Of a stretch of DNA of 64,000 nt, positions 52,131-62,365 are shown one piece after another. How positions within the stretch are numbered: the stretch's first letter is position 1; every line of letters starts with the position of its first letter. The stretch covers positions 80,101-144,100 of the forward strand of contig PHEE01000015.1 of NCBI GenBank assembly GCA_002842855.1. The letters are read 5' to 3'. The notes beneath the pieces are model-generated. The model was not told the DNA's origin. It saw only the letters and a program-made list of their open reading frames with translations, and made no database searches. The position numbers and the translations under genes are program-made. Origin of the DNA: Alphaproteobacteria bacterium HGW-Alphaproteobacteria-4. Lineage in GTDB: Bacteria; Pseudomonadota; Alphaproteobacteria; Rhodobacterales; Rhodobacteraceae.

Positions 52131-52228
52131 GGAAAGGTCCCGGGGCGGGTGCGCTCGCCCCAGACGGCGTTCAGGCCGCAGGCAGATAAACCCGAGCGGT
52201 CAAGCACGAGCCTGAGCGGCGAAACTGA

Positions 52229-52255
52229 GGGGGCGGGGCAACCCGCCCCCGTTTT
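52229..52255 (+). terminator. Rho-independent terminator of nrdJ
   Basis: GGGGGCGGG, loop GCAA, CCCGCCCCC, then GTTTTC. It lies between the convergent nrdJ and XRE genes. Confidence 0.85.
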
Positions 52256-52263
52256 CGCTTTGC

Positions 52264-53106
52264 CTACAGCGCCTGGTCGGCCATCAGCTGGCTGCGAAAC
52301 AGCGCTGGCACCTCGGCGGCATCGCGGTACCCTGTGGCGCGCGCCAGCGCCATCAGCCCGGTCACCGGCGGCGGCAGGTGTTCAAGCAGCGTGCCCGCGC
52401 TGCGCACCATGCCCTCGGCATGGTCGCGGCCCAACACGGAATAGCCGGGATAGAGCGAGCCGAACCCTGCAAGACCTTGACGAAAATAGGAAAAGCGCAG
52501 CATGCGCGTGGCGGGAAACATGGTGATCAGCGTTAGCCCGTCTTCGGCGCGCAGAAAGATGCCATGGCATGGGTGCATTGCCGGACGCGCAAGATCGCCC
52601 ATATGCGGGCTTACCATATGCGGCTCAAATGATTTGAGGCGCGTCACCAGACCATCGCGCCAGACCCGCGCCAACGACACCACCGCACGGTCCGGCATCA
52701 GAAATGACCGGCGCCAGAGCCGATAGATGCCGCTTGGAAGCATCGCCTGATCAAGCCTGAAATCGAGCGGCGCATCGATCACCTCATGCAGCACCCGCGC
52801 CAGTTCAGCGCTCATCCGCGGCGGGCGGTCTTGCGCAAGCGGCTCAAGCAGAATCCGTGCATCGACGCCGAAATGGCGGCAGATATGGAAGAGCACATCC
52901 GGGCGCGGAAAGGCGGCGCCGGTCAGGTAGCGGTTGAATTGGGTGCGGTTGAAGCCAAGCGCACGGCAGGTGGCGCTGACCGAACCTTCGCGGGCGCAAA
53001 GCGTGCGCAGGTTGCGCCCGAATATTTCGCGCAGCTCAAGGTTGCTGGGTTGGTTTGCCGCAGCGTTACTTGCCCCGCTCGTCATGCCGCCCACTATTTT
53101 CTGCAT
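52264..53106 (-). CDS. XRE family helix-turn-helix regulator
   Basis: About 280 residues. An N-terminal HTH (about residues 28-85, with FNRTQFNRYLTGAAFPRPD as recognition part) is followed by a long C-terminal domain of unknown fold, probably ligand-binding. ATG 53106 or 53085 are the likely starts; a GTG at 53160 is also open but none has a strong ribosome site. Target unknown. Confidence 0.78.
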   Translation of the reverse strand: MQKIVGGMTSGASNAAANQPSNLELREIFGRNLRTLCAREGSVSATCRALGFNRTQFNRYLTGAAFPRPDVLFHICRHFGVDARILLEPLAQDRPPRMSAELARVLHEVIDAPLDFRLDQAMLPSGIYRLWRRSFLMPDRAVVSLARVWRDGLVTRLKSFEPHMVSPHMGDLARPAMHPCHGIFLRAEDGLTLITMFPATRMLRFSYFRQGLAGFGSLYPGYSVLGRDHAEGMVRSAGTLLEHLPPPVTGLMALARATGYRDAAEVPALFRSQLMADQAL

Positions 53107-53244
53107 CCCGCATTCCAGACCCGTCGCGGCACCTCGCCACGTTTCGTGCCAGTGTGACACAGAACTGGGACATATGTGATCTGATTTTCCGCGAAAACAC
53201 CAAAATCTGGCTCAGAGTCAGGCGCAGCTGCCACAGGGCAATTC

Positions 53245-53274
53245 TTGCGGTTTACGCTGTGCCAGAACTATACG
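53245..53274 (+). promoter_or_regulatory. Predicted promoter of the small cold-shock-like gene
   Basis: TTGCGG (53245-53250), 18-bp spacer, TATACG (53269-53274), about 7 bp before a short leader to the gene at 53300. Confidence 0.4.
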
Positions 53275-53299
53275 CTGCGAAAAAGCGAAGGGATCGCGA

Positions 53300-53599
53300 A
53301 TGTTGGGCGTGGTCGTCTGGTGCGATGCGGCAGCTGCGGGCGCGGTGATCTGGTGCGATGACCACGCGCAACTTGCCTATTTCAAGGCGCGTGACGGCCG
53401 GACTGGCACCGCGATCAGCCTGCATGCCGGCGATCTGGTGCAGTTTTCCATCCGGGAAAAATCTGGCGTGCGTTTTGCGCGCGATCTGCGCATCTTGGCC
53501 AAAGGTGTCTTGCCCCGGCTTCCCGAGGCGCTGCATGCCGCCGCTGCGGCGCAGCTGGTGCCGGTCCGCACCGCACCCCGTCTGCGCAGCGTCGGCTGA
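53300..53599 (+). CDS. Small conserved protein resembling a degenerate cold shock domain
   Basis: A 99-residue protein with no signal or membrane segment. The pattern GVVVWCDA...GAVIWCDD...LAYFKA...GDLVQFSI...RFARDLRIL can be laid along a cold shock domain (strand 1 GxVxW, strand 5 GDxVxF), but the RNP1 KGFGF and RNP2 VFVHF aromatic motifs are missing. AAGGGA precedes ATG by a normal distance and a promoter is visible. Function unknown. Confidence 0.7.
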   Translation: MLGVVVWCDAAAAGAVIWCDDHAQLAYFKARDGRTGTAISLHAGDLVQFSIREKSGVRFARDLRILAKGVLPRLPEALHAAAAAQLVPVRTAPRLRSVG

Positions 53600-54160
53600 T
53601 CAGACCCCGCGCGACAGCGCCGCAACCCCGGTGCGCGCGACATCGGCAAGCCCGAGCGGTCGCATCAGATCGGCAAAGGCGTCGATCTTGGCCGGGGTGC
53701 CGGTGATCTCGAACACAAAGCTTTCGAGCGTGCTGTCAACCACGTTGGCCCGAAAGATATCGGCCAGCCGCAGCGCTTCCACCCGTTTCTCGCCTGCGCC
53801 CGCCACCTTGAACAGCGCCAGTTCGCGCTCGACCGATGGGCCTTCCACGGTCAGGTCGTGCACCTCATGCACCGGCACGATTCGCCCCAGTTGCGCCTTG
53901 ATCTGCTCGATCACCGCCGGGGTGCCGCGCGTGACCACGGTAATGCGGCTGCGGTGCCCTGTATGGTCCACCTCGGCCACGGTCAGGCTGTCGATGTTGT
54001 AGCCGCGCCCCGAGAAAAGCCCGATCACCCGCGCCAGCACGCCCGCCTCGTTATCGACCAGCACCGCCAGCGTATGGCTTTCGGAAAGCTGCGCATTGGG
54101 GTCGCGCAATTCATAGGCTGAATGGCTGGTCGCGCCCTTCTTGATGTTCAGTGCCGCCAT
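53600..54160 (-). CDS. ilvN: Acetolactate synthase small subunit
   Basis: A 186-residue regulatory subunit with an ACT domain (residues about 28-100; TLAVLVDNEAGVLARVIGLFSGRGYNI) for valine feedback and a C-terminal ALS_ss region. Downstream of ilvB by 66 bp and likely cotranscribed. Converges with the small gene at 53300. Confidence 0.95.
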   Translation of the reverse strand: MAALNIKKGATSHSAYELRDPNAQLSESHTLAVLVDNEAGVLARVIGLFSGRGYNIDSLTVAEVDHTGHRSRITVVTRGTPAVIEQIKAQLGRIVPVHEVHDLTVEGPSVERELALFKVAGAGEKRVEALRLADIFRANVVDSTLESFVFEITGTPAKIDAFADLMRPLGLADVARTGVAALSRGV

Positions 54161-54181
54161 GATCTCGCTCTTTCTTCAATG

Positions 54182-54220
54182 TCCAAATACCCCGGGGGGC
54201 CGGGGGGCTGGCCCCCCGCG
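54182..54220. repeat. Class B intergenic palindromic element, copy 3
   Basis: CCAAATACCCCGGGGGG lead, then CGGGGGGC (54201-54208) and GCCCCCCG (54211-54218), forming a very GC-rich hairpin. It lies between ilvB and ilvN, in a place where it could lower ilvN expression. Confidence 0.55.
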
Positions 54221-54226
54221 CTACCC

Positions 54227-55981
<1,755 letters not shown>

Positions 55982-56014
55982 CGTCTCACTCCATCTGCCT
56001 TGCGGCACGAAAAA

Positions 56015-56035
56015 GCCCCCGTTTCGGGCGGGGGC
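56015..56035 (-). terminator. Intrinsic terminator of the ilvB attenuator
   Basis: On the minus strand GCCCCCG, 7-nt loop, CGGGGGC, then TTTTT. It stands 34 bp before the ilvB start, where a simple gene-end terminator would make no sense. Confidence 0.75.
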
Positions 56036-56076
56036 GCATGGAACCATGATGGTTTGCCGCTAGCGGCCCATGCGCC
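56033..56076 (-). promoter_or_regulatory. ilvB antiterminator
   Basis: GGCGCATGG (minus strand, 56076-56068) can pair over 9 bp with CCATGCGCC (56041-56033). The second arm shares three bases with the 5' arm of the terminator, so the two hairpins exclude each other. Confidence 0.65.
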
Positions 56077-56107
56077 TGATCCTGCCTGATACGACGTCTG
56101 CGGCCAT
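56060..56107 (-). CDS. Putative ilvB leader peptide
   Basis: A 15-codon open frame, MAADVVSGRIRRMGR, with AAGG just before ATG. It contains Val-Val and Ile codons (two of the pathway's end products). Ribosomes stalled at them would leave the antiterminator free; ribosomes reaching the stop would cover its first arm. Confidence 0.55.
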   Translation of the reverse strand: MAADVVSGRIRRMGR

Positions 56108-56136
56108 TGCCTTGCCATTCCGTGCGTTCGCGGCGG

Positions 56137-56165
56137 ACATTAGGCGGGGCGAATGGGGGCGTCAA
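56137..56165 (-). promoter_or_regulatory. ilvB promoter
   Basis: On the minus strand TTGACG (56160-56165), 17-bp spacer, TAATGT (56137-56142). The predicted start near 56130 gives a leader of about 150 nt before ilvB. Confidence 0.65.
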
Positions 56166-56437
56166 CCGCCAAACGCTGAATATAATGTCGCAGGGGCGAA
56201 AAAATCTTTGTGAAAATTGCGCTGAATGCGCGGCCTTGCGAAACAAATGCAATTTTCGCGCGCAAAGGCCGTCTTATCGGCGCCGCCCGGCGGGGCGACT
56301 GCACGCCGCAGCTTTGCGGCTTTCCTTGCGCGCAGCTTTCCGGCAGACTTGCTGTGGCACGCTATCCGCGTTTGGCCGACAGTGTAGGTGTTGGCCACGA
56401 TCTGGTTATCTTTTCAGACCAGTTCGCGCCGGAAAAG
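56166..56437. other. Gene-free region between the ilvB promoter and the TRAP promoter
   Basis: About 270 bp without a convincing gene. The plus-strand frame entering dctQ is open here but has no start or composition support. GC-rich hairpins such as GCCGCAGCTTTGCGGC (56310-56325) are present; nothing recognisable. Confidence 0.5.
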
Positions 56438-56466
56438 TTGACGGGCATGCGCTGCTCGGCAATAAA
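56438..56466 (+). promoter_or_regulatory. Predicted promoter of the TRAP permease genes
   Basis: TTGACG (56438-56443), 17-bp spacer, AATAAA (56461-56466), about 50 bp before the dctQ start. Confidence 0.4.
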
Positions 56467-56517
56467 GCACATAGTTCCGGGGCAACCACCGGGCGCAAAA
56501 ACGTGAGGGGGGGGACC

Positions 56518-57102
56518 ATGGGCGGATTGCTTGCCTTATCGCGCGGCATCGACCGCGTGAACGAAGTTATCGGCAAGGCGGTGTCGTGGCTGATACTGGT
56601 GGCAGTGCTGGTCAGCGCGACCAATGCCATCATCCGCAAGACGATGAATATCTCGTCAAACGCCTGGCTCGAATTGCAGTGGTATCTTTTCGGCGCCGCC
56701 TTTCTGCTGGCCGCCGCCTATACGCTGAAGCAAAACGAGCATGTGCGCATCGACATCGTGTATGGGGCAATGTCACGGCGGGTGCAGCACTGGATCGACC
56801 TTCTGGGACATCTGCTGTTCCTGATGCCATTCGTGATCGTCATGCTTTATATGCTTACCCCCTATGTGATGAAGTCGGTCCTGAACGGCGAGGTGTCCAA
56901 CAACTCTGGCGGGTTGGTCATCTGGCCCGCAAAATCGTTGTTGCTGATAGGGTTCATCCTGCTCGGGTTGCAGGGAATATCAGAAATCATCAAGAAAATC
57001 GCGGTGATGCGCGGTATTATCCCCGATCCGACGCCGTTCATTTCGGCGCATGAGGCGGCCGAGCTGGAAGGCAAGGCGCTGGTCGAGGAGCTTTCGAAAT
57101 GA
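56518..57102 (+). CDS. TRAP transporter small permease (DctQ type)
   Basis: A 194-residue inner-membrane protein with four hydrophobic segments and DctQ-like motifs (LQWYLFGAAFLLAAAYTLKQNEH reduced to its WYLFGA core). It bridges the binding protein and the large permease. ATG 56518 follows a run of G as ribosome site. Coupled to the large permease by a 4-bp overlap. Confidence 0.9.
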   Translation: MGGLLALSRGIDRVNEVIGKAVSWLILVAVLVSATNAIIRKTMNISSNAWLELQWYLFGAAFLLAAAYTLKQNEHVRIDIVYGAMSRRVQHWIDLLGHLLFLMPFVIVMLYMLTPYVMKSVLNGEVSNNSGGLVIWPAKSLLLIGFILLGLQGISEIIKKIAVMRGIIPDPTPFISAHEAAELEGKALVEELSK

Positions 57103-58778
57103 TTGAACTCATCGCCCAGAACATGGCGCCGATCATGTTCTTCGCCCTCATCTTCTTTCTGCTCGCGGGCTACCCCGCGGCATTTGCGCTGGCGGCGAAC
57201 GGCTTGCTGTTCTTCGTGGTCGGGGTCGAACTCGCGCCGTTCTCGAACAACTCGATCAACCTCAGCTGGCCCTTGCTCAACGCCATGCCCGAACGGTTCT
57301 GGGGGGTTTTGTCAAACGAAACATTACTTGCGATTCCCTTCTTTACCTTCATGGGCATCGTGCTGGAACGATCGGGCATGGCCGAAGACCTGCTCGACAC
57401 GATCGGCCAGTTGTTCGGGCCGGTGCGGGGCGGCCTTGCCTATGCGGTGATCATCGTTGGGGCTTTGTTGGCGGCGACCACCGGCGTGGTCGCGGCATCG
57501 GTTATCGCCATGGGTCTGATCAGCCTGCCGATCATGCTGCGTTACGGATATGATCGAAGCATTGCCTCGGGGGTGATCGCCGCGTCGGGCACACTGGCGC
57601 AAATCATTCCGCCCAGCCTTGTGCTGATCGTGCTGGCCGACCAGCTCGGCCGCTCGGTGGGCGACATGTATCGCGGCGCGATGTTGCCGGGGCTGGTGTT
57701 GACCGGGCTTTACCTCGGCTATGTGCTCTTGATGTCGATCATCCGGCCAAAATCGATGCCGGCGCTGCCGAAAGAGGCGCGCACCCTGGGTTCGGGTGTC
57801 ACCTCGCTTCTGGTGATGCTCGTGCTGGCCGGGGTGCTCTTTTACTTCGGGCGCGAATGGCTGCATGCCGAACACGGCAAGAATGCAGGCATTCTTGCGG
57901 CGGCGCTGGCGGTGATCGCAATCTATGTGCTGGCGATTCTGGACAAGGGCCTGAAGATCAACCGTATGTCGCGGCTGGCGCAACAGGTGATCATCGTGCT
58001 GATCCCGCCGCTGGCGCTGATCTTCCTCGTGCTCGGCACCATTTTCCTCGGCATCGCAACGCCCACCGAAGGCGGCGCGATGGGCGCGGTGGGGGCGCTT
58101 GTTCTGGCGGGCGCAAAAAAGCGGCTGAGCTTTGAGGTGATCCGTTCGGCGCTGGCATCAACCACGCGGCTGTCGGCCTTCGTGATGTTCATTCTGCTGG
58201 GCGCGCGGGTGTTCTCGCTCACCTTCTACGGCGTCAACGGCCACCTTTGGGTCGAGCATCTTCTGACCTCGCTGCCGGGGGGCGAGCTCGGGTTCCTGAT
58301 CGTGATCTCGATCATGGTGTTCCTGCTTGCCTTCTTCCTCGACTTCTTCGAGCTGGCCTTCATCATCGTGCCCTTGCTGGCGCCCGCCGCCGAAAAGATG
58401 GGCATCGACCTGATCTGGTTTGGCATCATTCTGGGCGTGAACATGCAGACCTCGTTCATGCACCCGCCGTTTGGCTTTGCGCTTTTCTATCTGCGTTCGG
58501 TGGCCGCACGGGTGCCCTATATAGACAAGGTCACCGGGTTGAAGATGGCGCCGGTCACGACCGGGCAGATCTACTGGGGCGCGGTGCCGTTTGTGATCAT
58601 TCAGGTGCTGATGATTGCCATCGTGATCGGGTTCCCCGGGCTGGTGATGCATTACAAGGGGCCCCAGATCGATCCTTCGACCGTCAACTTCACCATTCCC
58701 AGCATGCCGGGGCTGGATGGCGGGCTTGGCGGTCTTGGTGGTGCCATGAACTTCGGTTTGCCCCCGCCGTCGAATTGA
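57099..58778 (+). CDS. TRAP transporter large permease (DctM type)
   Basis: A 559-residue permease, longer than classic DctM (about 430) through an extra segment near residues 220-300. About 13-14 membrane segments. With the small permease and the TakP-like protein it should take up 2-oxo acids with sodium. Followed by a strong terminator and convergent takP. Confidence 0.92.
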   Translation: MIELIAQNMAPIMFFALIFFLLAGYPAAFALAANGLLFFVVGVELAPFSNNSINLSWPLLNAMPERFWGVLSNETLLAIPFFTFMGIVLERSGMAEDLLDTIGQLFGPVRGGLAYAVIIVGALLAATTGVVAASVIAMGLISLPIMLRYGYDRSIASGVIAASGTLAQIIPPSLVLIVLADQLGRSVGDMYRGAMLPGLVLTGLYLGYVLLMSIIRPKSMPALPKEARTLGSGVTSLLVMLVLAGVLFYFGREWLHAEHGKNAGILAAALAVIAIYVLAILDKGLKINRMSRLAQQVIIVLIPPLALIFLVLGTIFLGIATPTEGGAMGAVGALVLAGAKKRLSFEVIRSALASTTRLSAFVMFILLGARVFSLTFYGVNGHLWVEHLLTSLPGGELGFLIVISIMVFLLAFFLDFFELAFIIVPLLAPAAEKMGIDLIWFGIILGVNMQTSFMHPPFGFALFYLRSVAARVPYIDKVTGLKMAPVTTGQIYWGAVPFVIIQVLMIAIVIGFPGLVMHYKGPQIDPSTVNFTIPSMPGLDGGLGGLGGAMNFGLPPPSN

Positions 58779-58798
58779 GCCGAACCTTGCCATTCCTG

Positions 58799-58824
58799 CC
58801 GGCGGCCTCAGGGCCGCCGGTTTT
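58799..58824 (+). terminator. Terminator of the TRAP permease genes
   Basis: CCGGCGGCC, loop TCAG, GGCCGCCGG, then TTTT. Confidence 0.85.
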
Positions 58825-58846
58825 CTATTCGGCTATAGTCGATACG

Positions 58847-58875
58847 AAAATGCCCCGCGGATTGCTCCGCGGGGC
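58847..58875 (-). terminator. Terminator of takP
   Basis: On the minus strand GCCCCGCGG, 6-nt loop, CCGCGGGGC, then ATTTT. It lies 28 bp beyond the takP stop. Confidence 0.8.
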
Positions 58876-58902
58876 TTCGCTCTGGTCTTGCGGTGCTCCG
58901 GC

Positions 58903-60075
<1,173 letters not shown>

Positions 60076-60084
60076 TCAGCCGAA

Positions 60085-60112
60085 ACCATACAGGGCAGAA
60101 TCGATCTGTCCA
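60085..60112 (-). promoter_or_regulatory. Predicted takP promoter
   Basis: On the minus strand TGGACA (60107-60112), 16-bp spacer, TATGGT (60085-60090). Confidence 0.4.
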
Positions 60113-60198
60113 GCACGGGGGGGGCAGTTTTTTTGCGGCAGGCGCAAGATTTGCGCTGCAAGCCTCTGATCGTCTTTTTCTTTGACGAACCTGTCGGG

Positions 60199-61029
60199 CT
60201 AGATTTCGGGCGTTGACGGCAATTCGATCCGCGCCACCTGCTCGGCGATCGGGTCGATGTTCAGCGGGTGCGTTGCTGCGCTGTGCTGCGCAATGTCGCC
60301 GATCGGCTGCCAGACGCCGCCCTTGTAGATTTCGAGCGCGCCAAACTTGGCCTTGTAGCCCATCTTCCGGCTGCCGGGCACCCAGTAGCCAAGATAGACA
60401 TAGGGCAGGCGGGCCCGCCGCGCGATTTCGACGTGATCAAGGATCAGATAGGTCCCGAGCGAGTCGGCCTCGCGTGCGGGGTCGAAAAAGCTGTAGACCA
60501 TGCTCAGCCCGTCATCGAGCACATCGGTAAGGCTAACGGCGGTCAGCGGGCGCGGCGCGCCAGTTTCGATGTCGCGCGAGCGATACTCGATCACCCGCGT
60601 TTTCACCGGGGTTTCCTCGATCATCGCGGCGAACTCGAAAATATCCATGTCGGCCATGCCGCCATCGGCGTGGCGGCTGTCGAGGTAGCGGCGAAAGAGC
60701 TGGAACTGTTCGTCGGTGGCCCAGGGGCTGGTGGCGGTGCGCACAAGGTCGCTGGCACGTTTTTGCACCCGTTTTTGCCCGCGCGTGGGGATGAAATCAG
60801 CGACCCGGATGCGCGCCGAAAGGCACGCGGCGCAATCGGCACAGGAGGGGCGATAGAGCACGTTCTGCGAGCGCCGGAAGCCCTGACGCGAAAGCGCATT
60901 GTTCAAACGTTCGGCGTCGTCACCCTGAAGCGCCGTGAACAGCTTTCGCTCGACCCGCCCGTTGAGATAGGGGCAGGGCTGTGGCGCTGTCACATAAAAC
61001 TGCGGTGTAAGGGGCGGCGTGTGGCGCAT
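60199..61029 (-). CDS. bpt: Aspartate/glutamate leucyltransferase
   Basis: A 276-residue transferase that adds Leu to proteins with N-terminal Asp or Glu, marking them for ClpS/ClpAP. The N-terminal Cys-rich motif [12 protein letters not shown] and the C-terminal [13 protein letters not shown] region match bacterial Bpt (arginyltransferase fold). Promoter not evident. Confidence 0.93.
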   Translation of the reverse strand: MRHTPPLTPQFYVTAPQPCPYLNGRVERKLFTALQGDDAERLNNALSRQGFRRSQNVLYRPSCADCAACLSARIRVADFIPTRGQKRVQKRASDLVRTATSPWATDEQFQLFRRYLDSRHADGGMADMDIFEFAAMIEETPVKTRVIEYRSRDIETGAPRPLTAVSLTDVLDDGLSMVYSFFDPAREADSLGTYLILDHVEIARRARLPYVYLGYWVPGSRKMGYKAKFGALEIYKGGVWQPIGDIAQHSAATHPLNIDPIAEQVARIELPSTPEI

Positions 61030-61106
61030 AGGTCCGTTTGTCAGTCAGTCGGCTTCACGCTGAGGCTAGCAAACCACCGCCACGCCGCCAAGCGCCTTGA
61101 CATGGC

Positions 61107-61136
61107 AATGGCCCCGACCTTGCGGGCGGGGCCATT
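61107..61136. terminator. Hairpin between bpt and DUF2852 genes
   Basis: AATGGCCCCG and CGGGGCCATT form a 10-bp stem with a 10-nt loop. It lies downstream of the minus-strand DUF2852 gene; the T tail is weak on that strand. Confidence 0.55.
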
Positions 61137-61156
61137 ATTTCGCGCATGGGAACCGC

Positions 61157-61627
61157 TCAGTAGGCGCCAGAACCCTTGACCGGCGCTTCGTCAGCCGGGC
61201 CTTCGGGGGTCTCTGCCGCAGCAGCACGCGCGCGTTCGGCCAGATACTGGTCAAACTCGGCCTTGTCGCGGCTTTCGCGCAGGCGGCGCAGGAAGGCCTC
61301 GAACTCGTTTTGCTCGCGCTCGAGGCGGGCAAGGGTATCGGCCTTGTAGGCGTCAAAAGCGGCGTTTCCGGTAAGGCCGCCCATGCGGAAATCGGCGCGG
61401 CGACCGTGGCAGTGACGGTGTCCATGATGTGCGAACATGCGCTTGCTCCAGATCAGATAGGCCAGCACGGCAAGGCCGAGCGGCCAGAAAAAGATGAACG
61501 ACACCACCATCAGCGCAATCCAGGCGCCACGACCACGGGCGTCGAACCAGGCCTCGGTGCGGCGGAACCAGTTGCCCGCGCCGACGGCGGCAGGGTGCGA
61601 GGTTTCGGGGTGGACAAAGGCAGACAT
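61157..61627 (-). CDS. DUF2852 domain-containing protein
   Basis: A 156-residue protein with one membrane segment (ALMVVSFIFFWPLGLAVLAYL), a His-rich stretch (HHGHRHCHG) and a charged coiled-coil-like C-terminal half. DUF2852 pattern is clear. ATG 61627 follows GGAG. Function unknown. Confidence 0.85.
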   Translation of the reverse strand: MSAFVHPETSHPAAVGAGNWFRRTEAWFDARGRGAWIALMVVSFIFFWPLGLAVLAYLIWSKRMFAHHGHRHCHGRRADFRMGGLTGNAAFDAYKADTLARLEREQNEFEAFLRRLRESRDKAEFDQYLAERARAAAAETPEGPADEAPVKGSGAY

Positions 61628-61753
61628 CGGCATGCTCCATGCGGAGGGTTGAAAGGAATGTGAAACACTTTCACATGCTAACAAGATTGGCACCGCCGCC
61701 GCCGCATTCAAGAGGCGATGTAAACATATTTTACATTTGGCGTGCCGGTGCCG

Positions 61754-62224
61754 TCAGACCGTAAAATTGGCCAGCGACGCCCCGCTGGCGCGGATCAGAT
61801 CTGACGGGGCAATGGCAAAGATATGCCGTGGGGTGCCTGCCGCGGCCCAGACGACCGCAAATTCGGTCAGCCGAGGGTCGATGAAGGCCCGCACGCGCGT
61901 AAGATGCCCGATCGGGGCGACGCCACCAATCGCAAAGCCGGTTTCCGCCCGGATCAGCGCGGCATCCGCCTTGCCCAGGGTCTGCCCGGCGATCGCGCTC
62001 GCCTTGTCGGCACAAACACGGTTGCCGCCCGCGGTCAGAAACAGCACCACATGCCCCGAGGCCTCGCCGCGAAAGATGATGGACTTGGCAATCTGATCGA
62101 CGGCGCAGCCCGCCGCCGCGGCTGCCTGTTCGGCCGTGCGCGTCTCAGCGCCCATTTCCAGCACTTCGGCCGTTACCCCTGCCGCCGCAAGTGCCGCCTT
62201 TACCCGTGCCAAGCTCTTGCTCAT
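61754..62224 (-). CDS. YbaK/ProX-type aminoacyl-tRNA deacylase
   Basis: A 156-residue protein of the YbaK/EbsC family, which hydrolyses mischarged tRNA (Cys-tRNA-Pro in YbaK). Key residues include the KSIIFRG and GGVAPIGH segments. AGGA precedes ATG. Exact substrate subgroup (ProXp, YbaK) not resolvable. Confidence 0.9.
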   Translation of the reverse strand: MSKSLARVKAALAAAGVTAEVLEMGAETRTAEQAAAAAGCAVDQIAKSIIFRGEASGHVVLFLTAGGNRVCADKASAIAGQTLGKADAALIRAETGFAIGGVAPIGHLTRVRAFIDPRLTEFAVVWAAAGTPRHIFAIAPSDLIRASGASLANFTV

Positions 62225-62244
62225 GGTGCGTTCCTGCTTCAGAT

Positions 62245-62314
62245 CCGAATATCCCCGCCGAAGGTTTTCTACCGGTTCGTGAGGCGCCTTCGGTGGGGAT
62301 ATGTGAGCTAAAGC
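62245..62314. repeat. Class A intergenic palindromic element, full copy in a divergent gap
   Basis: ATATCCCCGCCGAAGG and CCTTCGGTGGGGATAT pair over 16 positions with one G-T wobble and a 22-nt loop, ending GAGCTAAAGC. It lies between two divergent genes, where terminators are not expected. Confidence 0.7.
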
Positions 62315-62365
62315 AATTATGCAAACCGTCGTTGACCCCGCGCGCCCGGCGACTAGTCTTGCGCC

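Noticed and set aside
56107..56517. N-terminal extension of the TRAP small permease
   Set aside because: The frame is open, but the extension has no membrane pattern, covers the ilvB leader and both promoters, and the ATG at 56518 has a ribosome site and the family N-terminus.
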